In this document: positions 11,577-21,144 of the stretch, piece after piece
Layout of the letters: the number at the start of each line of letters is the position of its first letter
Numbering within the stretch: position 1 is the first letter of the stretch
Origin: Paroedura picta
Lineage: Eukaryota > Chordata > Lepidosauria > Squamata > Gekkonidae
NCBI RefSeq assembly: GCF_049243985.1
Contig: NC_135374.1
Coordinates: forward strand, 67,385,434 to 67,449,433
DNA length: 64,000 nucleotides
Reading direction: 5' to 3'
The notes under the pieces: model-generated
The model's database searches: none
Told to the model about the DNA's origin: nothing
The model's input: the letters and a program-made list of their open reading frames with translations, nothing else
Made by a program: the position numbers and the translations under genes

Positions 11577-13604
11577 AAGAAAAATAACAATGTGAAACTT
11601 AATGTATATGGAAATGTAGGGTTGAAAGAGTATGATCATACCCTAGTTCAGGGAGGTTTGGAATCAGGGGATGCCTCTCCCCAGGTGGAGCCTGTTCATC
11701 CTGGTTTATTTAGAAAGGAAGAGAAGAGCTGTTACGATGCTTTTGTAAGGAGAATTAAGGCTGGTAAGAAAAATGCCAAAAGCAAATCAGAACAGCCTGT
11801 TAGAGGACTGTCATTTGACCCTCGGCAGACTACTAAAAGTGAATTTAAACTAGGAAAAAGGGGGAAAGTGGATAAAAATTCCAGCTCATGTCAACAAGGC
11901 ATGCCAGCAAGAAGTACTGCTGACAAATTGGGGCAGTTACCTGTGCATCTTCAGAAAAATAAAGCGGAAGCTGTAATAGTCAGATCTGACAAGGATGGGA
12001 AGATATATGTAAGTAAAGAAAGCAGTGAAGAACAGAAAGACTTAAAAAACAAAGAAAAATTTATGAAACAAGTAGCAGTAACACTGTCATCTTCGAGTGA
12101 GGAAACAAACAATGGCTCAGCAGACTATGTTCATCAAATGAACCAGTACAGCTATGGCAAAATAAGAAAGAGAGAAATAGATGTAGAAAATAGAAATATA
12201 AAATGGAAAGAAGAGCAGCATACCTCTAAAATGAGGAAGAAACTTGAAAACATCAGTATGAGTGAAGACAAGACCAGCATATCTGATGCATCAGATAAGG
12301 ATGTTCAAGCAGAAGGGGAGAATGTAGAAAATGAGGAAAAGACAGAAAAAGGTAACAGTGAGAAAGTTGATAGTGAAGTAGAATCTGGAGATGAGGAAAG
12401 TGAAAATGAGAGTGGGAAAGAAAATAAAGAAGATACTGTAATAGCCTTTGATAAAAATGATGAAGATGAAAAAGATGAATTTCAGTATGAAATTAAAAGT
12501 GAGCATGGACTGAAGGAGCAGATGAAAGGAAACTTTCAAATAATGACTGAGAGAAGTGACATAGAAGATGAGGTACAAGAAGAGGAGGTACAGTTTGTAG
12601 ATGACAGGCAAAAGGAAGACAAAACAGAAAATACAGAAGAGAATGAATTTCTGGAAGTAGTTGAGGAAGAACAAAAGAATAGTAGATGGGTTGAAGAAAA
12701 AGACGAGGAGAGCAAGAGTGACAAAGAAGAGAAAGAAAAGGAGGGGGACAAAAGTAATGAGTGGAGAGAGGAAGTAGATGAAGCAAGGGAAGATGATGAA
12801 GAGGAAGGAGAGGGGGGTGAAGATGAAGAAGAAAAAGAGGGGGAAGGGGAAGCAGAAGACGAGGAAGAAGAAGGGGAAGAAAAGAAAATTATGGAAGAAG
12901 AGGAAGAGTTTGGAGATTATGTTGAAGGTGGGGAGGAAGAAGGAGGAAGAGAAGATGAAGAAGAAGGAAGGGAAGATGAAGAAGAAAGAGAGAGGGAAGA
13001 TGAAGAAGAAGGAAGAGAAGATGTAGAAGAAGGGGAAGGGGAAGAAGAGACTGATAAAGCAGCATTTGCAGAAGAACAGAATGAAGAGGATGAGGAAGCA
13101 GAAGAGGAGGAGAAAGAAGATACAGAGGAAGAGGAGGAGGAGGAGGAAACAGAGGAAGAGGAGGAGGAGACAGAGGAAGAGGAGGAGAAGGAGGAGACAG
13201 AGGAAGAAGAGGAGGAAGAGACAGAGGAAGAGGAGGAAGAGACAGAGGAAGAAGAGGAGGGGGAAGAAGAAGAAGAGGAGGAGGAGGAGGAGGAAGAAGA
13301 AGAAGAGGAAGGAGAAGGAGAAGATGAAGGAGAAGATGAAGGAGAAGAGGAAGAGGAGGAGGAAGTGGAGGAGGAAGAAGACCAAAAGAAAGAGGAAGAA
13401 AATGAATATGGAAAGGGGAGGAAAGTAGGACAAAAAACTAAATGTCATAAATATCAAGAAATAAAAAGAAGTGAAAAAGTGCCAACACATAAAATCAAAA
13501 GTTCTAAAAAGAATGTGATATCAAAACAGCATGTTGTTAATGGACTACAGCACTCCCAACAGTTTTGGAATAATGTTTTACCTCATTACTTGACACTAAA
13601 GTAG
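11577..13604 (+). CDS. RPGR: RPGR ORF15 terminal exon
   Basis: 2028 bp, 675 codons plus TAG. It opens in phase 0 (KKNNNVKLN...) straight after exon 13. Residues about 1-240 of the exon are mixed and Lys/Ser-rich; about 240-605 are an extreme Glu-rich domain, with runs up to about 16 Glu punctuated by Thr, Asp and Gly; about 606-675 are the basic domain ending QQFWNNVLPHYLTLK, close to human KKFWNNVLPHYLELK. In mammals the Glu-rich region is polyglutamylated by TTLL5, which docks on the basic end. Here repeats are TEEEEE-like with fewer Gly than in human, although GEGEDEGEDEG remains. The sense strand of the Glu region is nearly pure purine. The opposite-strand frame of 399 codons is a shadow. 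Expected mainly in photoreceptors. Confidence 0.96.
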   Translation, partial: KKNNNVKLNVYGNVGLKEYDHTLVQGGLESGDASPQVEPVHPGLFRKEEKSCYDAFVRRIKAGKKNAKSKSEQPVRGLSFDPRQTTKSEFKLGKRGKVDKNSSSCQQGMPARSTADKLGQLPVHLQKNKAEAVIVRSDKDGKIYVSKESSEEQKDLKNKEKFMKQVAVTLSSSSEETNNGSADYVHQMNQYSYGKIRKREIDVENRNIKWKEEQHTSKMRKKLENISMSEDKTSISDASDKDVQAEGENVENEEKTEKGNSEKVDSEVESGDEESENESGKENKEDTVIAFDKNDEDEKDEFQYEIKSEHGLKEQMKGNFQIMTERSDIEDEVQEEEVQFVDDRQKEDKTENTEENEFLEVVEEEQKNSRWVEEKDEESKSDKEEKEKEGDKSNEWREEVDEAREDDEEEGEGGEDEEEKEGEGEAEDEEEEGEEKKIMEEEEEFGDYVEGGEEEGGREDEEEGREDEEEREREDEEEGREDVEEGEGEEETDKAAFAEEQNEEDEEAEEEEKEDTEEEEEEEETEEEEEETEEEEEKEETEEEEEEETEEEEEETEEEEEGEEEEEEEEEEEEEEEEGEGEDEGEDEGEEEEEEEVEEEEDQKKEEENEYGKGRKVGQKTKCHKYQEIKRSEKVPTHKIKSSKKNVISKQHVVNGLQHSQQFWNNVLPHYLTLK
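12009..12014 (+). promoter_or_regulatory. RPGR: Internal alternative 5' splice site inside the ORF15 exon
   Basis: A perfect donor GTAAGT lies in the ORF15 frame in phase 0 (AAG ATA TAT|GTA AGT). Splicing from 12008 to the acceptor at 24000 keeps frame, giving ...GKIY then DQDSSDEEE.... The exon for the constitutive form would then be 11577-12008 (144 codons). In human RPGR the constitutive exon 15 also leaves ORF15 where ORF15 reads Val-Ser (DKAE then VSEG), as recalled. Other phase-0 GT sites in the exon (for example near 12570 and 12588) are weaker. Inferred, not shown by transcripts. Confidence 0.7.
13244..13323 (+). repeat. RPGR: Uninterrupted 80-nt polypurine tract in ORF15
   Basis: Between the C at 13243 and the T at 13324 the + strand contains only A and G, as GAA/GAG/GGA/GGG codons. 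It is the core of a longer purine-dominated segment of roughly 12760-13390. Such tracts can form triplex DNA and replicate or align poorly; in human ORF15 the equivalent is a mutation hotspot. Confidence 0.9.
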
Positions 13605-13709
13605 CACCAAAGACTGATGGTTATTTGAAATGGGTGTATTTTTTCAAGAAACTATTATTTTGTGCCAATATTTATATTTTGCATTTTTAATCTAAAATTT
13701 TGATTAAGA

Positions 13710-13715
13710 AATAAA
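13710..13715 (+). terminator. RPGR: Poly(A) signal of the ORF15 transcript
   Basis: AATAAA about 105 bases after the ORF15 stop codon, in an AT-rich short 3' UTR. It gives the ORF15 exon its own transcript end, distinct from the constitutive end more than 19 kb downstream. Confidence 0.75.
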
Positions 13716-13947
13716 ACACAAAGTCACAGATGGGTAGCCATGTGAAGTCTGTCTAAAGCAGTAGAAAAGAGCAAGAGTCCAGTAGCATCTCAACATTCAA
13801 TGAAATTTGAGGCAGGGTAGGAGCTTTGGTGATTTACTAACTTCTTCAGAAAGCTCATAGCCTGCCACAAATTTCAGTAGTCTTTAAGATGCTAACGGAC
13901 TCTTCCTCTTTTCTATTACAGAGCCACTTTGGGATTTCAGGGGAATG

Positions 13948-14273
13948 CCTTAAAGCAGGGGTCATCAACCCCCGGTCTGCGGCCCGGTGGCAGGCCACAA
14001 AGGCCACAGTACCGGGCCGCCGCCAGCCACGCCTGCCTTCCCCCGCCGGCAGCAAGAAGGAAGGGAAGAGGCAGGCACAGCCGCTGGCATGGCGGTGACG
14101 CAAACGTGCATGCACGCTGTTGCTGTGCATGCATGTTAGCACCCCCTAGTGGCAAAAACGCGCATGCGCAGCAATTGTACGTGCGCATTTTCGCAGCACC
14201 CGGGCCGTCGGCTCTTCCCTCACTCCGGAGGCGGTCCCTGACCTGAGAAAGGTTTGGGACCGCTACCTTAAAG
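13948..14273 (+). mobile_element. hAT-type non-autonomous element with perfect 8-bp target duplication
   Basis: The element spans 13956-14265, from CAGGGGTCATCAACCC to GGTTTGGGACCGCTA, imperfect inverted ends of the CAGnGGTCCCCAACC type. It is flanked by identical CCTTAAAG (13948-13955 and 14266-14273), the 8-bp duplication typical of hAT transposons. The inside is GC-rich with no transposase frame. Related copies are at 24390-24742 and 57662-57795. Confidence 0.85.
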
Positions 14274-14503
14274 TGCAGCTTTCAATCTAAAGCACAGAAT
14301 AGACAGTCCTACATTAGTACATATTTGCCAGTAACAGATGTGTGCTGTGTTCTCCTGTGTAAATCCAAGTGATCTAATTTAAAGGTCTATTGACTTCACT
14401 CTTCATGTCTCCTTACAGACCAGTACAATTACAGTGTTATTTGTCTGTATGGTTACCAAAGCCGATTTAGTGCACTGTTAAGCACTTGCTAATAGGGATG
14501 GTT

Positions 14504-14789
14504 GAGCCTCTTGTGGCGCAGAGTGGTAAGGTAGCAGACATGCAGTCTGAACCTCTGCCCATGAGGCTGGGAGTTTGATCCCAGCAGCTGGCTCAAGGTT
14601 GACTTAGCCTTCCATCCTTCCGAGGTCGGTAAAATGAGTACCCAGCTTGCTGGGGGGTAAACGGTAATGACTGGGGAAGGCACTGGCAAACCACCCCTTA
14701 TTGAGTCTGCCATGAAAACGCTAGAGGGCGTCACCCGAAGGGTCAGACATGACTTGGTGCTTGCACAGGGGATACCTTTACCTTTAACA
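14504..14789 (+). mobile_element. tRNA-derived SINE with Bov-B-like tail, near full length
   Basis: The tRNA-like head starts GAGCCTCTTGTGGCGCAGAGTGG (A-box-like) and has GGGAGTTTGATCCCAGCAG (B-box-like). The body includes AAAATGAGTACCCAGCTTGC, and the tail GGGTCAGACATGACTTGG ends in (CCTTTA)n. This is the Sauria/Squam-type SINE of squamates, mobilised by Bov-B LINEs. Other copies: 19697-19828 (partial, +), 43521-43806 (-), 53438-53716 (-). Confidence 0.85.
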
Positions 14790-15631
14790 GGGAGGGTGTT
14801 TTTATCCTGGTGATTGCCTTTTGTAGCAAAAAAAACTGCTGAGGTATGCCTTTATGAACTAAAGAGCACAAGCCTTGAAGTCAATATCCAATTTTATTTT
14901 AAGGTGAGGCTTTTCTGTGTTTCAAAAGCGTGTGTGTTTGGTTGCCTATGCACAAGCCACAAATTCCAGCACCATCTGGTGAAAATAACGCTTTTGGGGA
15001 AGGAGAACATAGAAAACTGCACCTGTTGCATGGGCTGTTGGCTGGATAACGCCTGTTACATCTTTTGTATTCTGTGGAGAATAGAGGTTAAAAAGGTTTC
15101 CTCAAAGGACAAAACCTTACTCCATTTTATTCCATGCCCTAGCATCAGTGCTAGGGCTTCTATTTTCCAAATGTTCTCATACTCACTAAATATGTCAGTG
15201 TAATATGTTGAGCATGCCTTATAATAATAGTCCAAACAAAAGTTTAAAATACAGTGCACTCTTTTGGGGAAAAAACATTATCACCCTTCTGTTTAATTTG
15301 TTCTTTGTTTTAGATATGGTGACATAAATTTGAGATATTTTTTGTTGTTACATTCCTGTTTTGACCAAGAGTTTTATTTCAGAATAGTGTTTAAGCAGAA
15401 AACATGCTATTGCATTTTTTTCATCTTTGTGATGAATAGACCCCATCTTGATCTCAGTAACGTTATGAAAATAGGTGATCTTAAGCTGCCACATCTCTTC
15501 TTGACTAGGACTATCATTGGAGTACTGCACCCTGCATAGGAAGAACTAAAGGATTTTATAAATCTGTATGTATGCACTAAATAATCTTAATATCTGAGCA
15601 CAGAAAAAGAATTAATGACAAAAATGTATAT

Positions 15632-16110
15632 AGAATCATAGAGTTGGAAAGGACTGCCAGGGTTATCTAGTCCAACTGCCCTGAGCCTCTGGGGAGGGCG
15701 GTATATAAATATAATAAATAAATAAAATTACTTGCATAATGCAGGAACTCACAACTACTTTCCTACCCACAGTAGGAAATTTCATGCCAATGTGATCCTC
15801 TCCACCAAAAATCTCCAGAATCCAGCCTGGCCTGGAGGGAATTCACCTACCACCCCACAATTGCAACCAGCAATTCCCTGGCTATGCAAGGAAAGGCCAC
15901 GAGAGACAAGCACTGACACATCCCTTTCTGCCCACCCACTCACAATTTGCCTAAGGTCATAAAATCAGCATTTCTGTCGATGACTATGTCGCCTCTGCTT
16001 AAAAACTTCCAAAGAAGGAGAGTTCACCACCTCCTGAGGAAGCTTGTTCCACTGAAGAACTGCTCTTTCAAGAACTTCTTCCAGATGTTTAGCTGAAAAT
16101 TCTTTTGAAT
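15632..16110 (-). repeat. CR1-related repeat, with a tiny CR1 3' end inserted
   Basis: TAGAATCATAGAGTTGGAAAGG...TCTAGTCCAACTGC at the left and GCCTCTGCTTAAAAACTTCC...GAAGAACTGCTCTTTC at the right are a familiar reptile/bird CR1-associated repeat. It is interrupted at about 15676-15725 by a 50-bp segment, GAGGGCGGTATATAAATA...AATAAATAAA, which looks like the extreme 3' end of another CR1 copy in + orientation. Confidence 0.6.
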
Positions 16111-17089
16111 TCTTTTGAATCACATAATGTGTGAGGTAACTCTCACTTGCAAACTAGTGTAGTGATAGAGGAGATGCAAGACCAGGACTCATGCTTCCAA
16201 CTCAGTCCATGGTTACCATTGGTGAGAAGAGAACTGTGAGACTTTGGGGGGTCACCTCCTTGAGTATTTGGAGCCCATTGTGGGCTCAGAAGTACAAAGG
16301 GAGTCTGCTTCTTTATCTTTAAAAAGCGTCTCTTTACGGTCACAAAAGCTAAATATCTCGAGTTTTAGTTAAAAATAAATATATTAGTTAAATGCATATC
16401 ACTGCATTGAATAATATATTCCTTATCAAACTATGATCAGGGTAAAGCTGGTGCCCTTAGTTTGATTATACAAGTGTCTTCATATCCTCAGGATATGCAA
16501 CGTTAAAAAAATTGTGTCACCATACATTGATTTTTGTAGTGTTTACAAATGCATCCATCTCTATCTCACAATGTACTATGCCTTGAAAAATCTTCAAAAT
16601 ATGGGTTGAATTATGGAATGGTAATTCTTGATGTAGACATAATTAATAATTGCATTTGCAGGAGTGGTTTGGTTAACTTTAAGACATGAGGTTAGATCCA
16701 TGTTGAACTGTCAATTTCCACCAATTTCACCTTCCTGCAACAGATCCCGTCATATCCTTCCTCAGGATCCTCTTTATATTATGCATTCTGAGATCTGACT
16801 CAGATACATCCCCCTCCCCCCTCCAGGTTCTCCTTTGTTTGGATTCTTTGTTTTTGTCTCTGGTATAGATACCTGGAAGGGTCTGTTAATATTGGCAGAA
16901 GGTTGACAAGGGTCAGTATGAGAATGAAGGAAGCAAAAGTAGTCAGTATTGCCAAATATATCATTTATAGTTAATATATACTTAGTAAAAAGAAGAAATC
17001 TGAACTACACTGACAACAGGGACAAACCCAGTGTCTTATTGGGAGACTACATTATGATATTTCATGGTGGCTTCTATCCAGATTTTTGA

Positions 17090-18690
17090 ACAGAAACTGG
17101 TGTGGTTGCCGTTTGACAAACATGGGCAGTATATCCCTTTTAATTCTTGATCAATCCGTTATGTCCTGTACAATCAGCTATAGTATCGTTCTAGACTACC
17201 TTCTTGGGTGGTGGTGACTCCTTCCTGGTCTCAGAAGGTGGTGCTCTGCCCTGTGGCCTTTGCTTTACAGAATGCTGTGGGATTCCATTCTATCCTCTGT
17301 TTTATTTTAACATTTATATGAAGCTGTTTAGGAAGGTCATCCAAAGAATCTGTGTTTTCTTATTCTCAGTATGTAGATGACGCCTAGCTCCCTCTCTGTT
17401 TGCTTCTTAATCTCTGGGAAGCAATGGAAATTCTGAACTGGTATTTAGAATAAGTGATCAGATTAGATGGGGTTGAACAAACTGAAACTTAATCCAGACA
17501 AGGAGGAGATGTTTTTGATTAGAGGAATGATTGAGCTGGGACATGTAGTGCCTTGGTAGAATTGAGTTTTTCAAGGTGAGGTTACTCCTTGGCACTCAAT
17601 TAGTGGCTTTAGCTAGGGATGCCTTTAACTTAGATTAATTTGGTTTGTCAGCTTTTCCTCCTTCCTAGGGAGGAGCAATTTGGCTATGGTTGTGCCCTAC
17701 TGACATCAAGGTTAGACTAGAATGTACATAATGTAGGGCAGTCACAATTTGAAAACTGTGGCTGTTGGATAGTTGGTGGGGGCAAATCTTCAGGAATATT
17801 TTGCTCCTATCTTGTTCACATTCCACCTGGTTGCCAGTTTGCTCCCAGGTCCAGTTCAAAGAACTGATGGTTACTTTTTAAAGCCCTGAATCAGAGCTCT
17901 CCAGTGTGGTGCCTGTGGGTGCCATGATGCCTGCCAACACTTTCCCTGGTGTTCATTAAGTGTTTTCAGAAAGTGGGTGAGACTCCTACTCAGCAAGGCT
18001 ACTGATTAACCATCAGAGACTGGATTGGCTGTGAAGAGTAAAAGAGTATGGCTTTGGTAATAGCTGCCCCCAGAGTGCTGGTTTCATTCTCTCTCTTTTG
18101 CAGTGCATTAAAAAAATTATCCTGTCCCCCTGCACTTGGGCTTCCTCATTGTCGAGTGTGTGGCTCTACCTCTCATGGCAGCTATTTTGCAACCCACACC
18201 CTACATCAACATTCCAGAAGTGCTCATAGAGTCAAAAAGGTTGAGGACCCTTGCCATAAATGATCTGGGACCACAGAATGACCTCTTACCACGTTGGCCG
18301 GCCTGGGCATTGTTGTCATCGTTGGGGGTTCTTTTCTGTGTTCCCATTGTGCAGTGGATGGCCACTGGAGATAGAGGGCCTTCTAGTGAGCAGAAGGGTG
18401 CCGAAGGAAAATGTGATTACGGAATTCCCTTCCACAGGAACCTCTTTCTTGGTCTGATGATGTTTGAATGGAATTTGTATATACATTGTCCAGTTAACTG
18501 TTTGTTATGTAACTGTTGGTTGTGGTGTTTTAGAAAAGTATTCATGAGTCTTAACACTTTTGCTGTAATTTTATTATGGATTTATATTACTGTATATGGT
18601 TTATACAGTATTTAAATTTACTCTCTTAGATTATTTTAAACCACTTTGAGGACTTGTTCTTGGGTGGAAAGGCAGGCTGCTCTGATTTCT
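17090..18690 (+). repeat. CR1/L3-type LINE (RT part to 3' end), split by a hAT element
   Basis: Left part: a decayed RT with ...FNIYMK..., YVDDA and NKLKLNPDKEE-like blocks (about 17310-17510), then CCAGGTCCAGTTCAAAG...TTTTTAAAGCCCTGAA. After a hAT element (17892-18253) the LINE resumes (ATAAATGATCTGGGACCAC...) and runs to a typical 3' UTR with TTTTAAACCACTTTGAGGAC. Both halves are dead. Confidence 0.7.
17892..18253 (+). mobile_element. hAT-type non-autonomous element nested in a CR1 LINE
   Basis: It starts CAGAGCTCTCCAGTGTGGTGCC and ends AGGTTGAGGACCCTTG (inverted ends of the CAGGGGTCCCCAAC type). It is flanked by CCCTGAAT and CCATAAAT, a decayed 8-bp duplication. The left half of a related copy is at 28904-29090 (shares GTGTTTT.AGAAAGTGGGTG and GATTGGCTGT). 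Confidence 0.7.
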
Positions 18691-19696
18691 GTATCATGAC
18701 AGAGTGAAGTGGGGAGATCATGGAGTCTACTAAAGTATTGAATCAGGAGAACTGCTAGAATCTGAAGGGGCATACGTGTAGAAATGAATACTGCTGAGGC
18801 TGCCCCCTCTCCCCAAATAACTGGCCAAACTATCCTTTATACTAAGTTGGGGCAACTCTCAGAAAAAGACATAGATGGGTATGAATATGTTCACATGTAT
18901 CTGAATGTGTAATGATCATACTACTTACATCCAACTTGAGGATAAAGCGTTAACATTCTGTACCTCTTAATAGATATTTGACATGGCCTGCAACTGCTGT
19001 ATGAAAATGAGCAGAGCCTGCTTGGTAGCCTCAGTCCCAATTGCATAAGATTGGAGTTCCATGCTAACAATTGCTATAAGATTAGCAATTGGACAAGATG
19101 TGAATATTCACATATTAGTAATGATGATGCTAGTGTGTTCTTAGCAGGCCATTTAATAACAAGCAGTTCTGATTTGTTTTCTAGTTTTACTTCCTGCTGG
19201 CACTTTTATGCACAAATCTTCCTGGACTGAACGTCTTAAATTGACTTTCTATTTTAATCAGAAACGCTAAACTAGGTATTCATTCTCAGCAATCTTCTAC
19301 CTCTGCTTCAGAACTGCAGAGAGTGAAAAGGTTTACCAATAAGTGGAACATCTGTTTTTTATTAATACAGCATATAGTTGTTCATTGGCAAATATGTAGG
19401 ATTTTAAAAGTACATTGCTTTTGTCTGGGTGAGTGCTAATTGAATTCAGAACAAATATAACACTAATACAGCATCTTACTAACTTGCTGCTTTCTCACTG
19501 CCTCCTCTATCTATGGGATATAGGAAATCCTGTACCTTGATTATTTCTCCTTATTATATGTCTGATCAGTCCTGTCATAAAACTTCAACACATGAGCTCA
19601 GTAACATAAAATATAATTTTTAAATTGTCAAGAAGTTTGTGCAATGAATGTGTTCCTGTTTACTCTTTTCTCTTTTTATGATGCAATAATTAAATG

Positions 19697-19828
19697 GTGA
19701 TGACTGGGGAAGGCACTGGCAAACCAACCCCGTATTGAGTCTGCCATGAAAATGCTAGAGGGCGTCACCCCAAGGGTCAGACATGGCCCAGTGCTTGCAC
19801 AGGAGATACCTTTACCTTTACCTTTAAT
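19697..19828 (+). mobile_element. tRNA-derived SINE, 3' half
   Basis: GTGATGACTGGGGAAGGCAC to the (CCTTTA)n tail matches the second half of the SINE at 14504-14789. The tRNA head is missing, so the copy is 5'-truncated. Confidence 0.85.
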
Positions 19829-20317
19829 TAAATGGTAAACTGACATGTTCTAAAACATTTGGGATTGGTTTCACCAGCCAGGTATCTCAGTTTTATGAAC
19901 TCCTCTTTCAAATAATCTAAAAGAAAGCTTTCTATTATACTAATTCTTTTAAAGGGGTCTTCAGTTCCTCTGTCTTACTGTAGTGGCAACATACTTTTAC
20001 AATGCAACCAGAATTTCAAGCATGTTCCACTTGGTGCTTGGTGAGGGAAGTGGAAAAGCCTCTGCATATAGCCTGCTTGAAGTTCAATCATTGGCACTTC
20101 CAGTTTAAAGGGGGAGGGGCAGTCAGTGATGCTGGTGGTCTGGTTCAGTATGAGGCAATATGTGTGTGTGTGTGTTCGTGTTACTATGACATGCGTAGAT
20201 ATTCTGATTTCTGCATAATGTATACATTCTGCATAATGTATACAGAAATTTCTGTAAAATTTTGCAGCTGAAATCACAGTTCCTTTAGAATAATGGGTTG
20301 CGAAACATAAACAAATT

Positions 20318-20470
20318 TAGAGTCCAGTGGTGTCTTTATATCAACAACTTTTTATTCAAGGTATGAGCGTTCCTGTGCACACACCTCCTCAGATACAGCG
20401 TCATGAAGTGGAAGTAATCAGTTCATACTTACAGGCAGAGTGTGCGAATAAATAGATACAGCATAATGAA
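20318..20470 (+). repeat. Penelope-like repeat with hammerhead-like core (on - strand)
   Basis: It begins TTTAGAGTCCAGTGGTGTC and runs ACAACTTTTTATTCAAGG, shared with repeats at 35855, 42069, 48213 and 63381. Read on the minus strand, 20369-20392 gives CTGAGGA, a stem with GTGTG/CACA and then GAAC: the layout of a hammerhead ribozyme core (CUGANGA-stem-GAAA) with small deviations. Hammerheads are known from Penelope-like retroelements. The family assignment is inferred. Confidence 0.5.
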
Positions 20471-20786
20471 AATGGCTAACAGATTCTAGAGATAAATAGG
20501 AAAAAACAACAATTTGAATTTGTATAACAAAGTACAGGAGCTAGAATGCTCCTTGGTCTAGAATTTGATTCCCCCCCCCCAATATCTGTCTTGACCTTTG
20601 GGGTGCCGAAGGAAAATGAGCTTCCCATAAACCACCTTGTTTTATGCAGAACAGACCAATATATAAAATAACTTTTAAAATGTTCAGGAGAAATAGGGCA
20701 TGGATAGAAAAAATAACAACTTACTCAGATTTGCTTGGGTGGTGAGAACTGCGGTTAATAAATCTGCATGCAATTGCACATAAAAT

Positions 20787-20872
20787 TCAGTCTTGCAGAT
20801 GTGCCTTTCTTCTCTGCATTAAGTTCTGTCTTGCAGATGTGCATTTCTTCTCTACATCTTAGACTCTTTAAA
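20787..20872 (+). repeat. Tandem duplication, about 40 bp x 2
   Basis: CTTGCAGATGTGCCTTTCTT...GCATTAAG is followed at once by CTTGCAGATGTGCATTTCTT...ACATCTTAG. The copies differ at a few positions, so the duplication is not recent. Confidence 0.75.
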
Positions 20873-21144
20873 ATCAAAGCAGTTGTTACATCTGAAAGCA
20901 GTACTGAAGAACTGATAACATGGCATGTTCCAGCTAGTTTAGGGAATAAGCTCCTTTCGTATGGCCCTCTTTTGCAGGTCCCATCCTGTCCTTCATTCTT
21001 TATATCTGCTTCTGTCCCTCAATATTTAAAAGGCAAAAGGGAATGTTGCCAAATGTGAGGTATTTTCTCAATGAGGAATATACTTTTGTCATACCTAAAA
21101 GGCCTTTTTAGATCGTTCTTTCCTTGTCACATTTGTACAGCATT

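Noticed and set aside
12778-13428. Lys/Arg-rich plus-strand frames of 82 and 120 codons
   Set aside because: They are other frames of the same purine-rich ORF15 repeat (AAG/AGG reading of GAA/GAG).
12291-13490. 399-codon open frame on the minus strand, Phe/Leu-rich
   Set aside because: It is the antisense of the ORF15 GAA/GAG repeat (TTC/CTC codons). The plus-strand frame has a conserved end and the antisense has no family match.
14504-14580. tRNA gene candidate (A and B box-like)
   Set aside because: The tRNA-like part is the head of a SINE with body, tail and several dispersed copies, not a functional tRNA gene.
18136-18615. 159-codon open frame
   Set aside because: It spans the junction of a hAT element and a CR1 LINE 3' UTR and has no protein-like conservation.
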